A DNA stretch of 64,000 nt from CAVRRZ01 sp963723745 (GCA_963723745.1 CAVRRZ010000001.1:1240001-1304000); one strand, 5' to 3'. Numbered from the stretch's first letter, positions 33,513 through 43,839 are shown. The notes: a model not told the origin generated them from the letters alone. Made by a program: numbers and translations.

Positions 33513-34294
33513 CCCCTCCCCGGCAGGCGGCGACGGTGCTGCTGCTGCGGGACGGCACGAGCGGCCTCGAGGTCTACCTGCTCCGGCGCACCCGCGGCAT
33601 GCCGTTCGCCGGTGGGATGACCGCGTACCCGGGCGGCGGGGTCGACCCGCGCGACGGCGACACCGACATCGGCTGGGTGGGGCCGTCGCCGGCGGACTGG
33701 GCCGGCGCCTTCGGCTGCGACGAGCGGATGGCCCGCGAGCTGGTCTGCGCCGCCGTCCGCGAGACGTTCGAGGAGGCCGGGGTCCTGCTGGCCGGATCCC
33801 CGGACGCCGTCGTGCCGGACGTCTCGGGCGACGACTGGGAGCGGCAGCGGCTGGCCCTCCTGACCCGCGACCTCTCGCTCTCCGAGCTGCTCGCCGACCG
33901 CGGCCTCGCCGTCCGATCGGACCTGCTGCGACCGTTCGCGCACTGGATCACCCCGCCGGTCGAGCCGCGGCGCTACGACACGAAGTTCTTCGCCGCCGCG
34001 CTGCCCGTCGGCCAGGAGGCCCGGCACGTGTCGGGGGAGGCCGACGAGGCGTCCTGGCTGCGGCCGGCCGCCGCGCTGGCGGAGCTGTCCGCCGGCATCC
34101 GGCCGATGCTGCCGCCGACCATCCACACGTTGGGCCAGCTCGAACCGTTCGGGGACGTCGCCGCCGCGCTGGCCGGATCCCCGCCCGAGCCGCTCGAGCC
34201 GATCAGCCCGGCGTTCGCCGAGGAGCCCGACGGCCACTGGGCGGTGCTCCCCGACGGCACCCGCATCCGCATGGTCGTGCCGCTTCCCTCGTGA
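33509..34294 (+). CDS. NUDIX hydrolase (NUDT19-like)
   Basis: A 261-residue protein. VYLLRRTRGMPFAGGMTAYPGGGVD leads to the NUDIX box in RELVCAAVRETFEEAGVLLAG, with about 40 residues inserted between, as in NUDT8/NUDT19 proteins. It likely cleaves a nucleoside diphosphate or CoA derivative. GTG overlaps the ridA stop by 4 bp. In mycobacteria this slot between ridA and crp holds a metallo-beta-lactamase gene, so the operon composition differs. Confidence 0.85.
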   Translation: MTPPRQAATVLLLRDGTSGLEVYLLRRTRGMPFAGGMTAYPGGGVDPRDGDTDIGWVGPSPADWAGAFGCDERMARELVCAAVRETFEEAGVLLAGSPDAVVPDVSGDDWERQRLALLTRDLSLSELLADRGLAVRSDLLRPFAHWITPPVEPRRYDTKFFAAALPVGQEARHVSGEADEASWLRPAAALAELSAGIRPMLPPTIHTLGQLEPFGDVAAALAGSPPEPLEPISPAFAEEPDGHWAVLPDGTRIRMVVPLPS

Positions 34295-34348
34295 CGCTCC
34301 CCGTCACGACGCAGCGACCTCGGTGGTCCGGTCCCGACCGACGGGAGC

Positions 34349-34401
34349 ACTGAACGCGAGAGGGCCAGAACCTCGTGGGTTCTGGCCCTCCGGCGTTCAG
34401 T
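34349..34401. terminator. Bidirectional terminator between NUDIX and crp
   Basis: ACTGAACGC and GAGGGCCAGAACC on the left (34349-34372) pair exactly with GGTTCTGGCCCTC and GCGTTCAGT on the right (34378-34401), with a 5-base loop and one 2-base mismatch. The two flanking genes converge on it. Confidence 0.85.
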
Positions 34402-34412
34402 CGTTGCTCGGG

Positions 34413-35087
34413 CTAGCGTGCGCGGCGGCGGAGGCGTTCCTCGTCGAGGATCACGACCGACTTGCCCTGCAGCTGGATCCAGCCGCGGTGCACGAAGTCG
34501 GCGAGGGCCTTGTTCACGGTCTCGCGGGAGGCGCCGACGAGCTGGGCGAGCTCCTCCTGGGTCAGGTCGTGCTTGACCTTGAGCCCGTCGTTGTCGCGGC
34601 TGCCGAAGCGGTCGGCCATCTGCAGCAGCGCCTTCGCCACCCGGCCGGGGACGTCGGTGAAGATCAGGTCGGCGACCGAGTCGTTGGTGCGACGCAGCCG
34701 GCGGGCGAGCACGTGCAGCAGGCGCTCGCCGATCTCGGGGTGCGCCTCCAGCCACGGCCGCAGCACCGACTGCGGCATCTTGGCCAGCTTGACGTCGGTG
34801 ACCGCGGTCGCCGACGCCGTCCGCGGGCCCGGGTCGAACACCGACAGCTCGCCGAACTGGTCGGACGGGCCCATGACGGCCAGCACGTTCTCGCGGCCGT
34901 CGGGAGCGCGGCGGGAGAGCTTGATCTTGCCCTGGAGGACGATGTACAGGCTGTCGCCCGGCTCGCCCTCGTTGAACACCACGCGGCCGCGGGGGAGGCT
35001 GACCGTCTCCAGTCGGCTCGCGACGGGCTCCACCGCCTCTTCCGACAATCCCTGGAAGAGCCCGGACTGGGCCAGCACGTCGTCCAC
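34413..35087 (-). CDS. crp: Crp/Fnr-family regulator (Crp/GlxR)
   Basis: A 224-residue protein. The cyclic-nucleotide domain (residues 20-115) has LYIVLQGKIKLSRR, FGELSVFDPGPRTASATAV with the R-T-A-S-A phosphate-binding cassette of cAMP receptors. The C-terminal winged helix reads LTQEELAQLVGASRETVNKALADF. It matches the conserved mycobacterial Crp (Rv3676) and corynebacterial GlxR. GTG start with GAGAGGA upstream. It probably controls central-carbon and respiration genes; a possible site lies upstream of acs in this window. Confidence 0.94.
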   Translation of the reverse strand: MDDVLAQSGLFQGLSEEAVEPVASRLETVSLPRGRVVFNEGEPGDSLYIVLQGKIKLSRRAPDGRENVLAVMGPSDQFGELSVFDPGPRTASATAVTDVKLAKMPQSVLRPWLEAHPEIGERLLHVLARRLRRTNDSVADLIFTDVPGRVAKALLQMADRFGSRDNDGLKVKHDLTQEELAQLVGASRETVNKALADFVHRGWIQLQGKSVVILDEERLRRRAR

Positions 35088-35236
35088 TGCACGTCCTCTC
35101 GGCGATCAAAGCATTCGACGGACGCGCGCGGGCGTCCGTGTCCGTCGAGGAGTCTAGGGGGCTGTGCGGTCAGTCACCCGTTCGGTGGGCTGCGGCATGC
35201 CCTGTTCGGGTGAGACGCCCTGGCCGGCGGGCTCCG

Positions 35237-35473
35237 TCAGACCAGCGGCGGGTTCGTCGTCCGCCCCGAACCGCGACGGCGGCGCCACCGGCTGATGGCC
35301 CGGCGGATCCCCGATCGGGACAGGGTGCCGACCTCCGCGGGCGAGGCGGTGTGGAGGAACTCGGCCACCTCGCGCTGCGAGGGCGGACGGCGCAGGGGCT
35401 CCTCGACCCGCTCCATGACCAGCAAGAAGGCGATCAGAAGCGGCGGGAACAGGATCACGATGAGGGCTACCAC
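35237..35473 (-). CDS. Small membrane protein (Rv3675 position)
   Basis: About 78 residues: one membrane span (VVALIVILFPPLLIAFLLVM), then a cytosolic Arg-rich tail. The GTG start is chosen because GGGAGGA lies six bases before it; a longer reading from ATG at 35491 would place that ribosome site inside the coding region. It is upstream of crp on the same strand and divergent from nth. Its position matches a membrane protein gene beside crp in mycobacteria. Function unknown. Confidence 0.75.
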   Translation of the reverse strand: MVALIVILFPPLLIAFLLVMERVEEPLRRPPSQREVAEFLHTASPAEVGTLSRSGIRRAISRWRRRRGSGRTTNPPLV

Positions 35474-35583
35474 GCCGGTCCTCCCATCCATGGGCGGCGG
35501 TGCATCAGGGGCTCCCGGGCCGGATCCCGGGGCGTCGTCTGCCTTCGATCATGACACGATCCGGGTCCGTCAGGGTTTCCGCA

Positions 35584-35597
35584 TACCCTCGACCGCG
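35584..35597 (+). promoter_or_regulatory. nth -10 element (leaderless mRNA)
   Basis: TACCCT (35584-35589) ends seven bases before the GTG of nth. No ribosome site is present. Confidence 0.45.
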
Positions 35598-36394
35598 TGT
35601 CCGTGCCCGCATACGTCCGTCCGGTTCCCGGCCCGGCGGCACGGCCGCGCCCCGGTCGCGCCGCGGCCGGCGCCGACCCGTTCGACCCCGCAGAGACGCC
35701 GCTGGCGCGCACCCGCAGGGCCCGGCGGATGGCGCGCGAACTCGCCGTCATCCACCCCGACGCGCACTGCGAGCTGGACTTCACCAACCCGTTCGAGCTG
35801 CTCGTGGCCACGGTCCTGTCCGCGCAGACGACGGACAGGACGGTCAACCGGGTGACGCCGACGCTGTTCGCCCGCTACCCCGACGCCGTGTCCCTCGCCG
35901 GGGCCGACCGCACCGCGCTCGAGGAGATCCTCAAGCCCACCGGCTTCTTCCGCGCCAAGGCCAACTCCCTGCTCGGCCTGGCCGGCGCGCTGGTGGAGCG
36001 GTTCGACGGCGAGGTCCCCGGGCGCATGGCCGACCTGGTCACCCTGCCCGGTGTGGGCCGCAAGACCGCCAACGTCGTCCTCGGCAACGCGTTCGGCGTC
36101 CCCGGGCTGACCGTCGACACGCACTTCGGCAGGCTGGTCCGCCGGTTCGGCTGGACGGCGGAGGAGGACCCGGTCAAGGTCGAGACCGAGGTGGGCCGGC
36201 TGGTGCCCAAGGGCGAGTGGACCGACTTCAGCCACCGCGTGATCTTCCACGGACGGCGGGTCTGCCACGCGAAGAAGGCGGCCTGCGGAGCCTGCGGGCT
36301 GGCCCGGTGGTGCCCCTCCTACGGGATCGGGCCGACCGACCCCGAGGTGGCGGCGAAGCTGGTCAAGACCCCCGCGGCGTCGGACACCGAGTGA
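35597..36394 (+). CDS. nth: Endonuclease III
   Basis: A 265-residue base-excision-repair glycosylase/AP lyase for oxidised pyrimidines. The helix-hairpin-helix is LPGVGRKTANVVLGNAFG with the catalytic Lys, and the catalytic Asp is in LTVDTHFGRL. A C-terminal iron-sulfur cluster site follows, C-x6-C-x2-C-x5-C, read from VCHAKKAACGACGLARWC. An N-terminal extension of about 30 Pro/Ala/Arg-rich residues is present. It overlaps the downstream lipoprotein gene (GTGA). Confidence 0.96.
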   Translation: MSVPAYVRPVPGPAARPRPGRAAAGADPFDPAETPLARTRRARRMARELAVIHPDAHCELDFTNPFELLVATVLSAQTTDRTVNRVTPTLFARYPDAVSLAGADRTALEEILKPTGFFRAKANSLLGLAGALVERFDGEVPGRMADLVTLPGVGRKTANVVLGNAFGVPGLTVDTHFGRLVRRFGWTAEEDPVKVETEVGRLVPKGEWTDFSHRVIFHGRRVCHAKKAACGACGLARWCPSYGIGPTDPEVAAKLVKTPAASDTE

Positions 36395-36963
36395 GGGTCG
36401 CGCTTGCGCTGCTGGTCGCCGGGGGGCTCCTGGCCGGCTGCACCGCCGACGAGCCGGACGACGCCGCGGCCGGTGACGACGTCACCGCCGTCGACACCGT
36501 CCTCGAGCCCTGCCCGGAGCAGGCGGACGACGCTGCCGCCGGGCCGCAGACCCTGCCGGGGATGGCGTTCGACTGCCTCGGGGGCGGCCGCCTCGACCTC
36601 GGCGCCGCACCGGGTGTGCCCACCGTGGTCAACCTCTGGGCGAGCTGGTGCACACCCTGCCGCGAGGAGCTGCCGCTGCTGCAGGAGTTCGCCGACGTCG
36701 CCGGCGACCGGGTCCGCGTCATCGGGGTCATCAGCCGTGACGGCTTCGCCCAGGCGGACTCGTTCGCCGCGGAGGCGGCGGTGACCTTTCCCGGGGCCTT
36801 CGACGGCGAGGGCGAGCTGATGGCCGAGCTGGGCCTGCCCGGTCTGCCGGTCACCTACCTGGTCGACGCCGACGGCGCCCTGGTGCACACGGAGGTGGGC
36901 CCGGTCGACTCCGTGGCCGAGATCGAGCAGTTGGTCGCCGAGCACCTGGGGGTGACCCTGTGA
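36391..36963 (+). CDS. TlpA/thioredoxin-like lipoprotein (Rv3673c-like)
   Basis: A 190-residue exported protein with a lipoprotein signal (VRVALALLVAGGLLAGC, lipobox LLAGC) and a thioredoxin fold with redox site WASWCTPCREELP and cis-Pro segment GLPVTYLV. Two further Cys occur in the N-terminal region (EPCPEQ and FDCLGG). It likely reduces or isomerises disulfides outside the membrane. It lies in an overlapping operon nth-tlpA-NUDIX-cupredoxin, followed by marP; MarP carries a disulfide, which makes it a candidate partner. Confidence 0.92.
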   Translation: MRVALALLVAGGLLAGCTADEPDDAAAGDDVTAVDTVLEPCPEQADDAAAGPQTLPGMAFDCLGGGRLDLGAAPGVPTVVNLWASWCTPCREELPLLQEFADVAGDRVRVIGVISRDGFAQADSFAAEAAVTFPGAFDGEGELMAELGLPGLPVTYLVDADGALVHTEVGPVDSVAEIEQLVAEHLGVTL

Positions 36964-37736
36964 CCGACGGGCTCCCCGACTTCCTGCACCGGCTGCTCGA
37001 CGTCGCCGACGACCTGCCGCTGCACCGCCGGAGGGTGACGCCGACGCGGACGGCCCGCCGCTCCGCGGTGCTCATCCTGTTCGCCGAGGGCCCCCGGGGC
37101 CCCGACGTGCTGCTCATCGAGAAGTCCCCGCACCTGCGCAGCCACGCCGGCCAGCCCGCCTTCCCCGGCGGCGGCGTCGACCCGGGCGACGACTTCCCCG
37201 TGGGCACCGCCCTGCGCGAGGCGCAGGAGGAGGCCGGCGTCGACCCGGACGGCGTCCGGGTGCTGGCGACGCTGCCCGAGCTGTTCCTGGCGCCGTCGGA
37301 CCGGCTCGTCGTCCCGGTGGTCGCCTGGTGGGACGACCCCAGCGACGTCACCGTGGGCGACCCGCACGAGGTGGCCAGCGTGGCCCGCGTGCCCCTCGCC
37401 GAGCTCACCGACCCGGCCAACCGCTTCCGTGTCCGCCACTCCTCGGGTTACGTGGGCCCGGCGTTCGGTGTCGCCGACATGGTCGTGTGGGGCTTCACCG
37501 CCGCGATCCTCGACGCCATCCTGACCGCCGCCGGGCTGGCGCGGGACTGGGACCCCTCCGACGTCCGGCCCCTGCCGCTCGTCGGCATGCACGGCGCGAC
37601 CCTGCCGGGATCCGGGGACGACGGGGACGACGGGGACGACGACACCCCCGGCGTGGGCGCCGACGCGGCCGCCGCGCCGACCGTCGCGGACCGCCCGCTG
37701 GACGGGCCGTCGACGCGTACGGTCTCCGACAGATGA
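36960..37736 (+). CDS. NUDIX hydrolase, CoA pyrophosphatase type (Rv3672c-like)
   Basis: A 258-residue protein with SAVLILFAEGPRGPDVLLIEKS and LRSHAGQPAFPGGGVDPGDD, the UPF0035/NudL signature. The NUDIX box is GTALREAQEEAGVDPDG. It likely cleaves CoA into phosphopantetheine and adenosine bisphosphate. The C-terminal 50 residues carry an Asp/Gly tract and are not part of the domain. GTG overlaps the previous stop. Confidence 0.9.
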   Translation: MTDGLPDFLHRLLDVADDLPLHRRRVTPTRTARRSAVLILFAEGPRGPDVLLIEKSPHLRSHAGQPAFPGGGVDPGDDFPVGTALREAQEEAGVDPDGVRVLATLPELFLAPSDRLVVPVVAWWDDPSDVTVGDPHEVASVARVPLAELTDPANRFRVRHSSGYVGPAFGVADMVVWGFTAAILDAILTAAGLARDWDPSDVRPLPLVGMHGATLPGSGDDGDDGDDDTPGVGADAAAAPTVADRPLDGPSTRTVSDR

Positions 37737-38179
37737 GCAGCAGCGCGGTCGGCCGCCGGACGGTTCTCGGGCTCGCGGTGGCGATGTCGGTCGGCCTGTT
37801 GGCCGGCTGCGGTGGCGAGCAGGCCGCCCCGCCGGCCGAGGAGGCGCGACCCGGCGTCGGCGAGGTCACCGTCGCGGCCGACGGAGCGCAGGAGATCACC
37901 CTGCAGACGCAGGACGACTACTCGTTCACGCCCGACTCGTTCACCGTCGACCCGGGCACGGTGCGCTTGACCGTGGTCAACGTGGGGGAGCAGATGGTGC
38001 ACAACTTCCGCTTCACCCCGGACGCCGGCCCGGAGCCGATCGGGGTCCAGGTCGACCTGCTGACCGCCGGCCAGGAGGTCACCGTCGAGTTCGAGGTCAC
38101 CGAGCCCGGTGACCACCCGTTCGAGTGCACGTTCCACGTCCAGCTGGGTCACGTCGGCGTCATGACGGTGAGGGAGTAG
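37733..38179 (+). CDS. Cupredoxin-like lipoprotein
   Basis: A 148-residue exported protein. The N-terminal signal has lipobox GLLAGC; a cupredoxin fold follows with possible type 1 copper ligands: His in QMVHNFRF, Cys in PFECTFH, His in QLGHVG and Met in GVMTV. It is probably an electron carrier or copper buffer at the outer face of the membrane. ATG overlaps the NUDIX stop. This gene has no counterpart between the NUDIX and marP genes of M. tuberculosis, so it is an insertion in an otherwise conserved order. Confidence 0.88.
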   Translation: MSSSAVGRRTVLGLAVAMSVGLLAGCGGEQAAPPAEEARPGVGEVTVAADGAQEITLQTQDDYSFTPDSFTVDPGTVRLTVVNVGEQMVHNFRFTPDAGPEPIGVQVDLLTAGQEVTVEFEVTEPGDHPFECTFHVQLGHVGVMTVRE

Positions 38180-38181
38180 GC

Positions 38182-39363
38182 GTGTCGGTCGTCGACCTGA
38201 TCCTCATCGGGCTGGCCCTGCTGTTCGCCCTGTCGGGGTTCCGGCAGGGGCTGCTGGTGTCGGCCACCTCGTTCCTGGGCTTCCTCGGCGGCGCCGTCCT
38301 CGGCGCGCAGCTCGCCGGTCCGGTCGCCGAGCGGGTCGACGGTTCGAGCCTCACCCGGGTGTTCGCCGCCCTCGTCGTGGTGCTCGCCGGGGCCCTGCTC
38401 GGCCAGGTCGTGGCGGGTGCGGCCGGGCGGGCGCTGCGCAAGCGGGTCACCTGGGAGCCGGCCAAGCTGGTCGACTCGGTCGCCGGCGCCGTCGTGTCGG
38501 CCGCGGCGGTGCTCCTCGTGGCCTGGATGGTCGCCTCGCCGCTGGCGAGTGCCCCGTTCCCGCAGGTGGCCAGCCAGGTGCGGCAGTCGGCGCTGGTGCA
38601 GGCGGTCGACCAGGCCGTTCCCGAGGGCGTCCGGGCGGTGTACGACTCGCTGCGCGAGGCCATCGACCGTCGCGGCCTCCCCGATGTCCTCGACCCGCTC
38701 ACGCCCACCCGGGCCCGTGAGGTGCCGGCTCCGGACGACGCGCTGGCGTCGAGCGCCGTCGTCGGTGCGGTCAAGGGCTCGGTGGTCAAGATCAGCGGGA
38801 TCGCGCCCAGCTGCTCCCGGCAGATCGACGGGTCCGGGTTCGTCTACGAGCGCGAGCGGGTCATGACGAACGCGCACGTGCTCGCGGGGGTGACGCAGCC
38901 GGTCGTGCTGGCCGAGGGCCGCGAGTACACGGCCACCCCCGTCTACGTCGACCAGGCCACGGACGTCGCGGTGCTCGCCGTCCCGGGTCTGCCGCAGGTG
39001 CCCCTCGACTTCGCCGAGGTGCCCGCCGAGTCCGGCGACGACTCGATCATCATGGGCTACCCCGGCGGCGGCGACCTCTACATCGGGGCGGCGCGGGTGC
39101 GCGACCGCGGGGAGATCAGCGGTCCCGACTTCCGGGATTCCCGCACCGTCGTCCGTGACGTGTACGCCCTGCGGGGCAGTGTCCGCTCGGGCAACTCCGG
39201 CGGGCCGCTGTTCTCGCCCGAGGGCGACGTGCTGGGTGTGGTCTTCGCCTCGGCGATCGACGACCCGAACACCGGCTACGCGCTCACCGCCGAGCAGGTC
39301 GCCACCGCGGCCGCTCAGGGGGAGCAGGCCACCACCGCGGTCGGCACCGGCCCCTGCGAGTAG
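38182..39363 (+). CDS. marP: MarP-like membrane serine protease
   Basis: A 393-residue protein with four N-terminal membrane spans (about 1-135, CvpA-like) and a periplasmic chymotrypsin-like protease. The triad is His in MTNAHVLAG (about 230), Asp in QATDVAVLAV (about 260) and Ser in RSGNSGGPLFS (about 338). Cysteines in APSCSRQ and the terminal GPCE match the regulatory disulfide of MarP. In M. tuberculosis MarP supports survival in acid and activates a peptidoglycan hydrolase. GTG start with GGGAG upstream, two bases after the preceding stop. Confidence 0.94.
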   Translation: MSVVDLILIGLALLFALSGFRQGLLVSATSFLGFLGGAVLGAQLAGPVAERVDGSSLTRVFAALVVVLAGALLGQVVAGAAGRALRKRVTWEPAKLVDSVAGAVVSAAAVLLVAWMVASPLASAPFPQVASQVRQSALVQAVDQAVPEGVRAVYDSLREAIDRRGLPDVLDPLTPTRAREVPAPDDALASSAVVGAVKGSVVKISGIAPSCSRQIDGSGFVYERERVMTNAHVLAGVTQPVVLAEGREYTATPVYVDQATDVAVLAVPGLPQVPLDFAEVPAESGDDSIIMGYPGGGDLYIGAARVRDRGEISGPDFRDSRTVVRDVYALRGSVRSGNSGGPLFSPEGDVLGVVFASAIDDPNTGYALTAEQVATAAAQGEQATTAVGTGPCE

Positions 39364-39404
39364 CGGCACCGCGATCCCGGTCGGCGCTCATCGGCCGGCC
39401 ACGA

Positions 39405-39471
39405 CCCAGGCAATGGAAGCTTTACCTACGTCTTGGCCTCGAGAACGCAGGTAAAGCTTCCATTGCCTGGG
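39405..39471. terminator. 23-bp perfect inverted repeat between marP and the hydrolase gene
   Basis: The left arm (39405-39427) contains GGCAATGGAAGCTTTACCT and is the exact reverse complement of the right arm (39449-39471). The loop is 21 bases. The arms are strikingly AT-richer than their surroundings. Position between convergent genes fits a bidirectional terminator. Its sequence style also suggests a mobile repeat. Confidence 0.8.
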
Positions 39472-39478
39472 GGCAAGG

Positions 39479-39500
39479 GGCCGTTCCAGCAGGTCACGGG
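39479..39500. repeat. Dispersed 22-bp repeat, copy B
   Basis: GGCCGTTCCAGCAGGTCACG plus two bases, matching 32826-32847 at 19 of 22. It overlaps the stop codon of the hydrolase gene and adjoins the inverted repeat at 39405-39471. Confidence 0.45.
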
Positions 39501-40423
39501 CGGGCCCAGTCGGCGATCAGGCGGCTGACCCGGTCCGGCGCCTCCTCCTGCGGGAAGTGGCCGACGCCCGGCAGCTCCCGCCACTCGTAGGCGCCGGCGA
39601 CGTACCGCCCGGACCCGCGCGCGCTGCTCACCAGCACGCACGGGTCGAGCTCGCCGTGCACCTGCAGCGTGGGCGCGGTGACCGGGGCGGACATGCGGCG
39701 GGCGTAGCGCAGCCCGTCGGGGCGCAGCTGGGAGCGGCCCGCCCAGCGGAAGTACTCCATGGCGCCGTAGGCGGCCTGCGGGATCCGGGCGGCCGAGCGG
39801 TAGCGGTCCACCGCCTCTGCGAAGTCGGCGGTGTGCACCCAGTCCGGGCCGGACCAGCGGCGCATCAGCTCGGCGACCGGGTCGTCGTCCAGCCGGCTCA
39901 GCTGGCGCTCGGGCAACCGGGGCAGCTGGAAACGCAGCGCGTACCGCGAGGCACGTCGCTGCCGCCGGTCGAGCATCGCGGCCCGCAGCCGCCGGGGGTG
40001 GGGCGTCGACAGCACCACCAGCCGGCGCACGCTGCGGGGGTGCAGGGCGGCCGTGGTCCACGCGAGCAGCCCACCCCAGTCGTGCCCGACCACCACGGCC
40101 TCGCGCTCGCCGAGCGCGCGGATCAGGGCGGCGACGTCCGCCGACAGGGTCGGCATGTCGTAGCCGCGCGGCGGCTTGTCGCTGGCCCCGTAGCCGCGCA
40201 GGTCCGGGGCGACGACGTGGTAGCCGGCCTCGGCGAGCGCGACCAGCTGCGCCCGCCAGGTCCACCAGAACTGCGGGAAGCCGTGGAGCAGCAGCACCAG
40301 CGGGCCCGCACCGGCCTCGGCCGCGTGCAGCCGGACGCCGTTGGCGCTGATGTCACGGTGGGTCCAGGGGCCGGGCAGCAGGACGCTGACGGCGTCCGGC
40401 CGGCCGTCAGGGGTCGCCGACAC
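39494..40423 (-). CDS. Alpha/beta hydrolase, epoxide hydrolase-like (Rv3670/EphE position)
   Basis: A 309-residue hydrolase. The oxyanion motif is LLHGFPQFWWTWRAQ, and the nucleophile Asp is in VVGHDWGGLLAW, as in epoxide hydrolases and haloalkane dehalogenases rather than serine hydrolases. A catalytic His is in PGVGHFPQEEAP. Two Tyr residues in the cap region (YRSAARIPQAAYGAM) could activate an epoxide. GTG start. It converges with marP as the mycobacterial ephE does. Confidence 0.88.
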   Translation of the reverse strand: MSATPDGRPDAVSVLLPGPWTHRDISANGVRLHAAEAGAGPLVLLLHGFPQFWWTWRAQLVALAEAGYHVVAPDLRGYGASDKPPRGYDMPTLSADVAALIRALGEREAVVVGHDWGGLLAWTTAALHPRSVRRLVVLSTPHPRRLRAAMLDRRQRRASRYALRFQLPRLPERQLSRLDDDPVAELMRRWSGPDWVHTADFAEAVDRYRSAARIPQAAYGAMEYFRWAGRSQLRPDGLRYARRMSAPVTAPTLQVHGELDPCVLVSSARGSGRYVAGAYEWRELPGVGHFPQEEAPDRVSRLIADWARP

Positions 40424-40463
40424 GGCGCCCTGGGTGCGGAGCTCGGGTCACGGCGCCCCGCGC

Positions 40464-40955
40464 TCAGACCTTGTAGCTCGGCTGGCCCGCGAGGGTCACC
40501 TTGCCGTCGGAGACGGTCGGGACGGCGCGGCGGCGGAGGCCTGGCTCCTCCCGGTGCAGCACCTCGGGCAGGTCCTTGAGGCTTTCGATGGTGCGCTCGG
40601 GCTTCTCGATCTTCTTGATCGTCCGCAGCCCGACGAACGCGGCCAGCCCGGCGACGAGCACGAGGGCGAACCAGACGATCAGGTAGGAGATCCACCGGGT
40701 CAGGCCGAGCCAGGTGAGGAACTCGGCGATCGCGATGAACAGGAAGAACGCCGAGAAGCCGAGTACGACCCCGGCCGCCCCGAACGCGCCGGCACCGATG
40801 CCGGCCTTCTTCGCGGACTTGCCGATCTCGGCCTTGGCCAGCTCCACCTCGCCACGGATCAAGGTCGAGACGTCGGTCATGGCGCTCTGCACGAGCGTGC
40901 CGACGGAGGGCTCCTGGGTTCCGGCGGGCCGGGCGGCGGGCGCGATGTGAGCCAC
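40464..40955 (-). CDS. Holin-superfamily-like membrane protein (Rv3669-like)
   Basis: A 163-residue protein with an amphipathic N-terminus (VGTLVQSAMTDVSTLIRGEVELAKAEI) and two membrane spans (about 60-85 and 92-120), then a basic cytosolic tail. This is the actinobacterial 'phage holin superfamily' group (PF07332); there is no phage context. GTG start VAHIAPAARP is supported by GGAGAGA upstream. It lies between acs and the hydrolase as in mycobacteria. Function unknown. Confidence 0.85.
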   Translation of the reverse strand: MAHIAPAARPAGTQEPSVGTLVQSAMTDVSTLIRGEVELAKAEIGKSAKKAGIGAGAFGAAGVVLGFSAFFLFIAIAEFLTWLGLTRWISYLIVWFALVLVAGLAAFVGLRTIKKIEKPERTIESLKDLPEVLHREEPGLRRRAVPTVSDGKVTLAGQPSYKV

Positions 40956-41073
40956 GAGATCTCTCCGATCGGAAACGGGGCTGGTCAGTTGCAGATGGTG
41001 CCGCACGCGTCGATCGGGCGCGCACCGGAGGGGGAGGGCGGCGGGGAGCCGCGCCCTCCGCCCCCGTAGGCGG

Positions 41074-43020
<1,947 letters not shown>

Positions 43021-43413
43021 GCGATACCTCCCGGCTCGGGCGTCGACGGCGGACGCGAGGGTGCAGGTAGTGGCTTCGACCACACCGTAGGGCCCACCGC
43101 GGCCGCCGTCGCGCCGGTGCAACCTTTGCGGCAGCGCGACCGCGAACCTGCGCCGCTCGGTGCAGCGGCGGTGCCACCTGCCCGGTGCCGCCGGTCCCTG
43201 TCCGGCCGGCCCGCCGGCGGGCGGCGGTCAGCCGTTCGTCGCGGGTGGGCGCCATCCGCTGGAGCCGCTGCCACCAGGACAACCGGGTCGGGCCCGCGAT
43301 CCAGCGACACGACGAGGTCCGCACCGGTCGAGCCGCGCCGCGAACCACCGATGAGTTCGGTCCGTGGGTGGAGTCCTCCTGGCACGACGACGTCGAACCT
43401 CCGAGGAGATCCC
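43021..43413. other. 393-bp gap with acs promoter region
   Basis: No gene is supported here. On the minus strand TACGGT (43089 to 43084) could be the acs -10, followed by TGTGGTCGAAGCCACT (43084 to 43069), which resembles the Crp/GlxR palindrome. The remainder up to the VOC gene ribosome site (GAGGAGAT) is GC-rich with no clear repeat or RNA. Confidence 0.4.
43069..43084. promoter_or_regulatory. Possible Crp/GlxR operator upstream of acs
   Basis: TGTGGTCGAAGCCACT has the TGTG-N8-CAC(A/T) layout of Crp-family sites, though the inner A/T bases deviate. Both the location between promoter and acs and the crp gene in the window make it plausible. Confidence 0.35.
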
Positions 43414-43839
43414 GTGACCGTCCGCCTCAACCCCTACATCAGCTTCCGCGACGACGCCCGGCCCGCGATGGAGTTCTACCGTTCGGTCTTCGGCGGTCAG
43501 CTCGACATCAGCACCTTCGGGGAGTCCGGGATGACCGACGACCCCGCGCAACAGGACAGGGTCATGCACGCGATGCTCGACACCGGCTCGGGCCTGGTCC
43601 TGATGGGCTCGGACACGCCGCCGGGCATGGACTACCAGGAGGGGGCCCGCATCTCGATCTCGCTGAGCGGCGACGACGAGGCCACCCTGCGCCGCTACTG
43701 GGACGGGCTCTCGGCCGGCGGGGCGGTCGCCCAGCCGCTCGAGCGCGCACCGTGGGGAGACACCTTCGGGATGTGCAGCGACAGGTTCGGCGTCTTCTGG
43801 ATGGTGAACATCGCCGGCGTCCCCGCGGAGGCCCGGTAA
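43414..43839 (+). CDS. VOC family protein (PhnB-like)
   Basis: A 141-residue single VOC domain: VRLNPYISFRDDARPAMEFYRSVFGG at the start and SDRFGVFWMVNIAG at the end, the PhnB/3-demethylubiquinone-like subgroup. GTG start with GAGGAGAT upstream. Function unknown; members of this subgroup are often of uncertain activity. It is followed by a short imperfect array of CCCGGTAG units (about 43838-43870) with no assigned role. Confidence 0.87.
   Translation: MTVRLNPYISFRDDARPAMEFYRSVFGGQLDISTFGESGMTDDPAQQDRVMHAMLDTGSGLVLMGSDTPPGMDYQEGARISISLSGDDEATLRRYWDGLSAGGAVAQPLERAPWGDTFGMCSDRFGVFWMVNIAGVPAEAR

Noticed and set aside
40464..40955. Phage holin, suggesting a prophage remnant
   Set aside because: The gene lies in a conserved chromosomal order with ephE and acs and has no phage neighbours. 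It is the actinobacterial membrane group that only carries the holin superfamily name.
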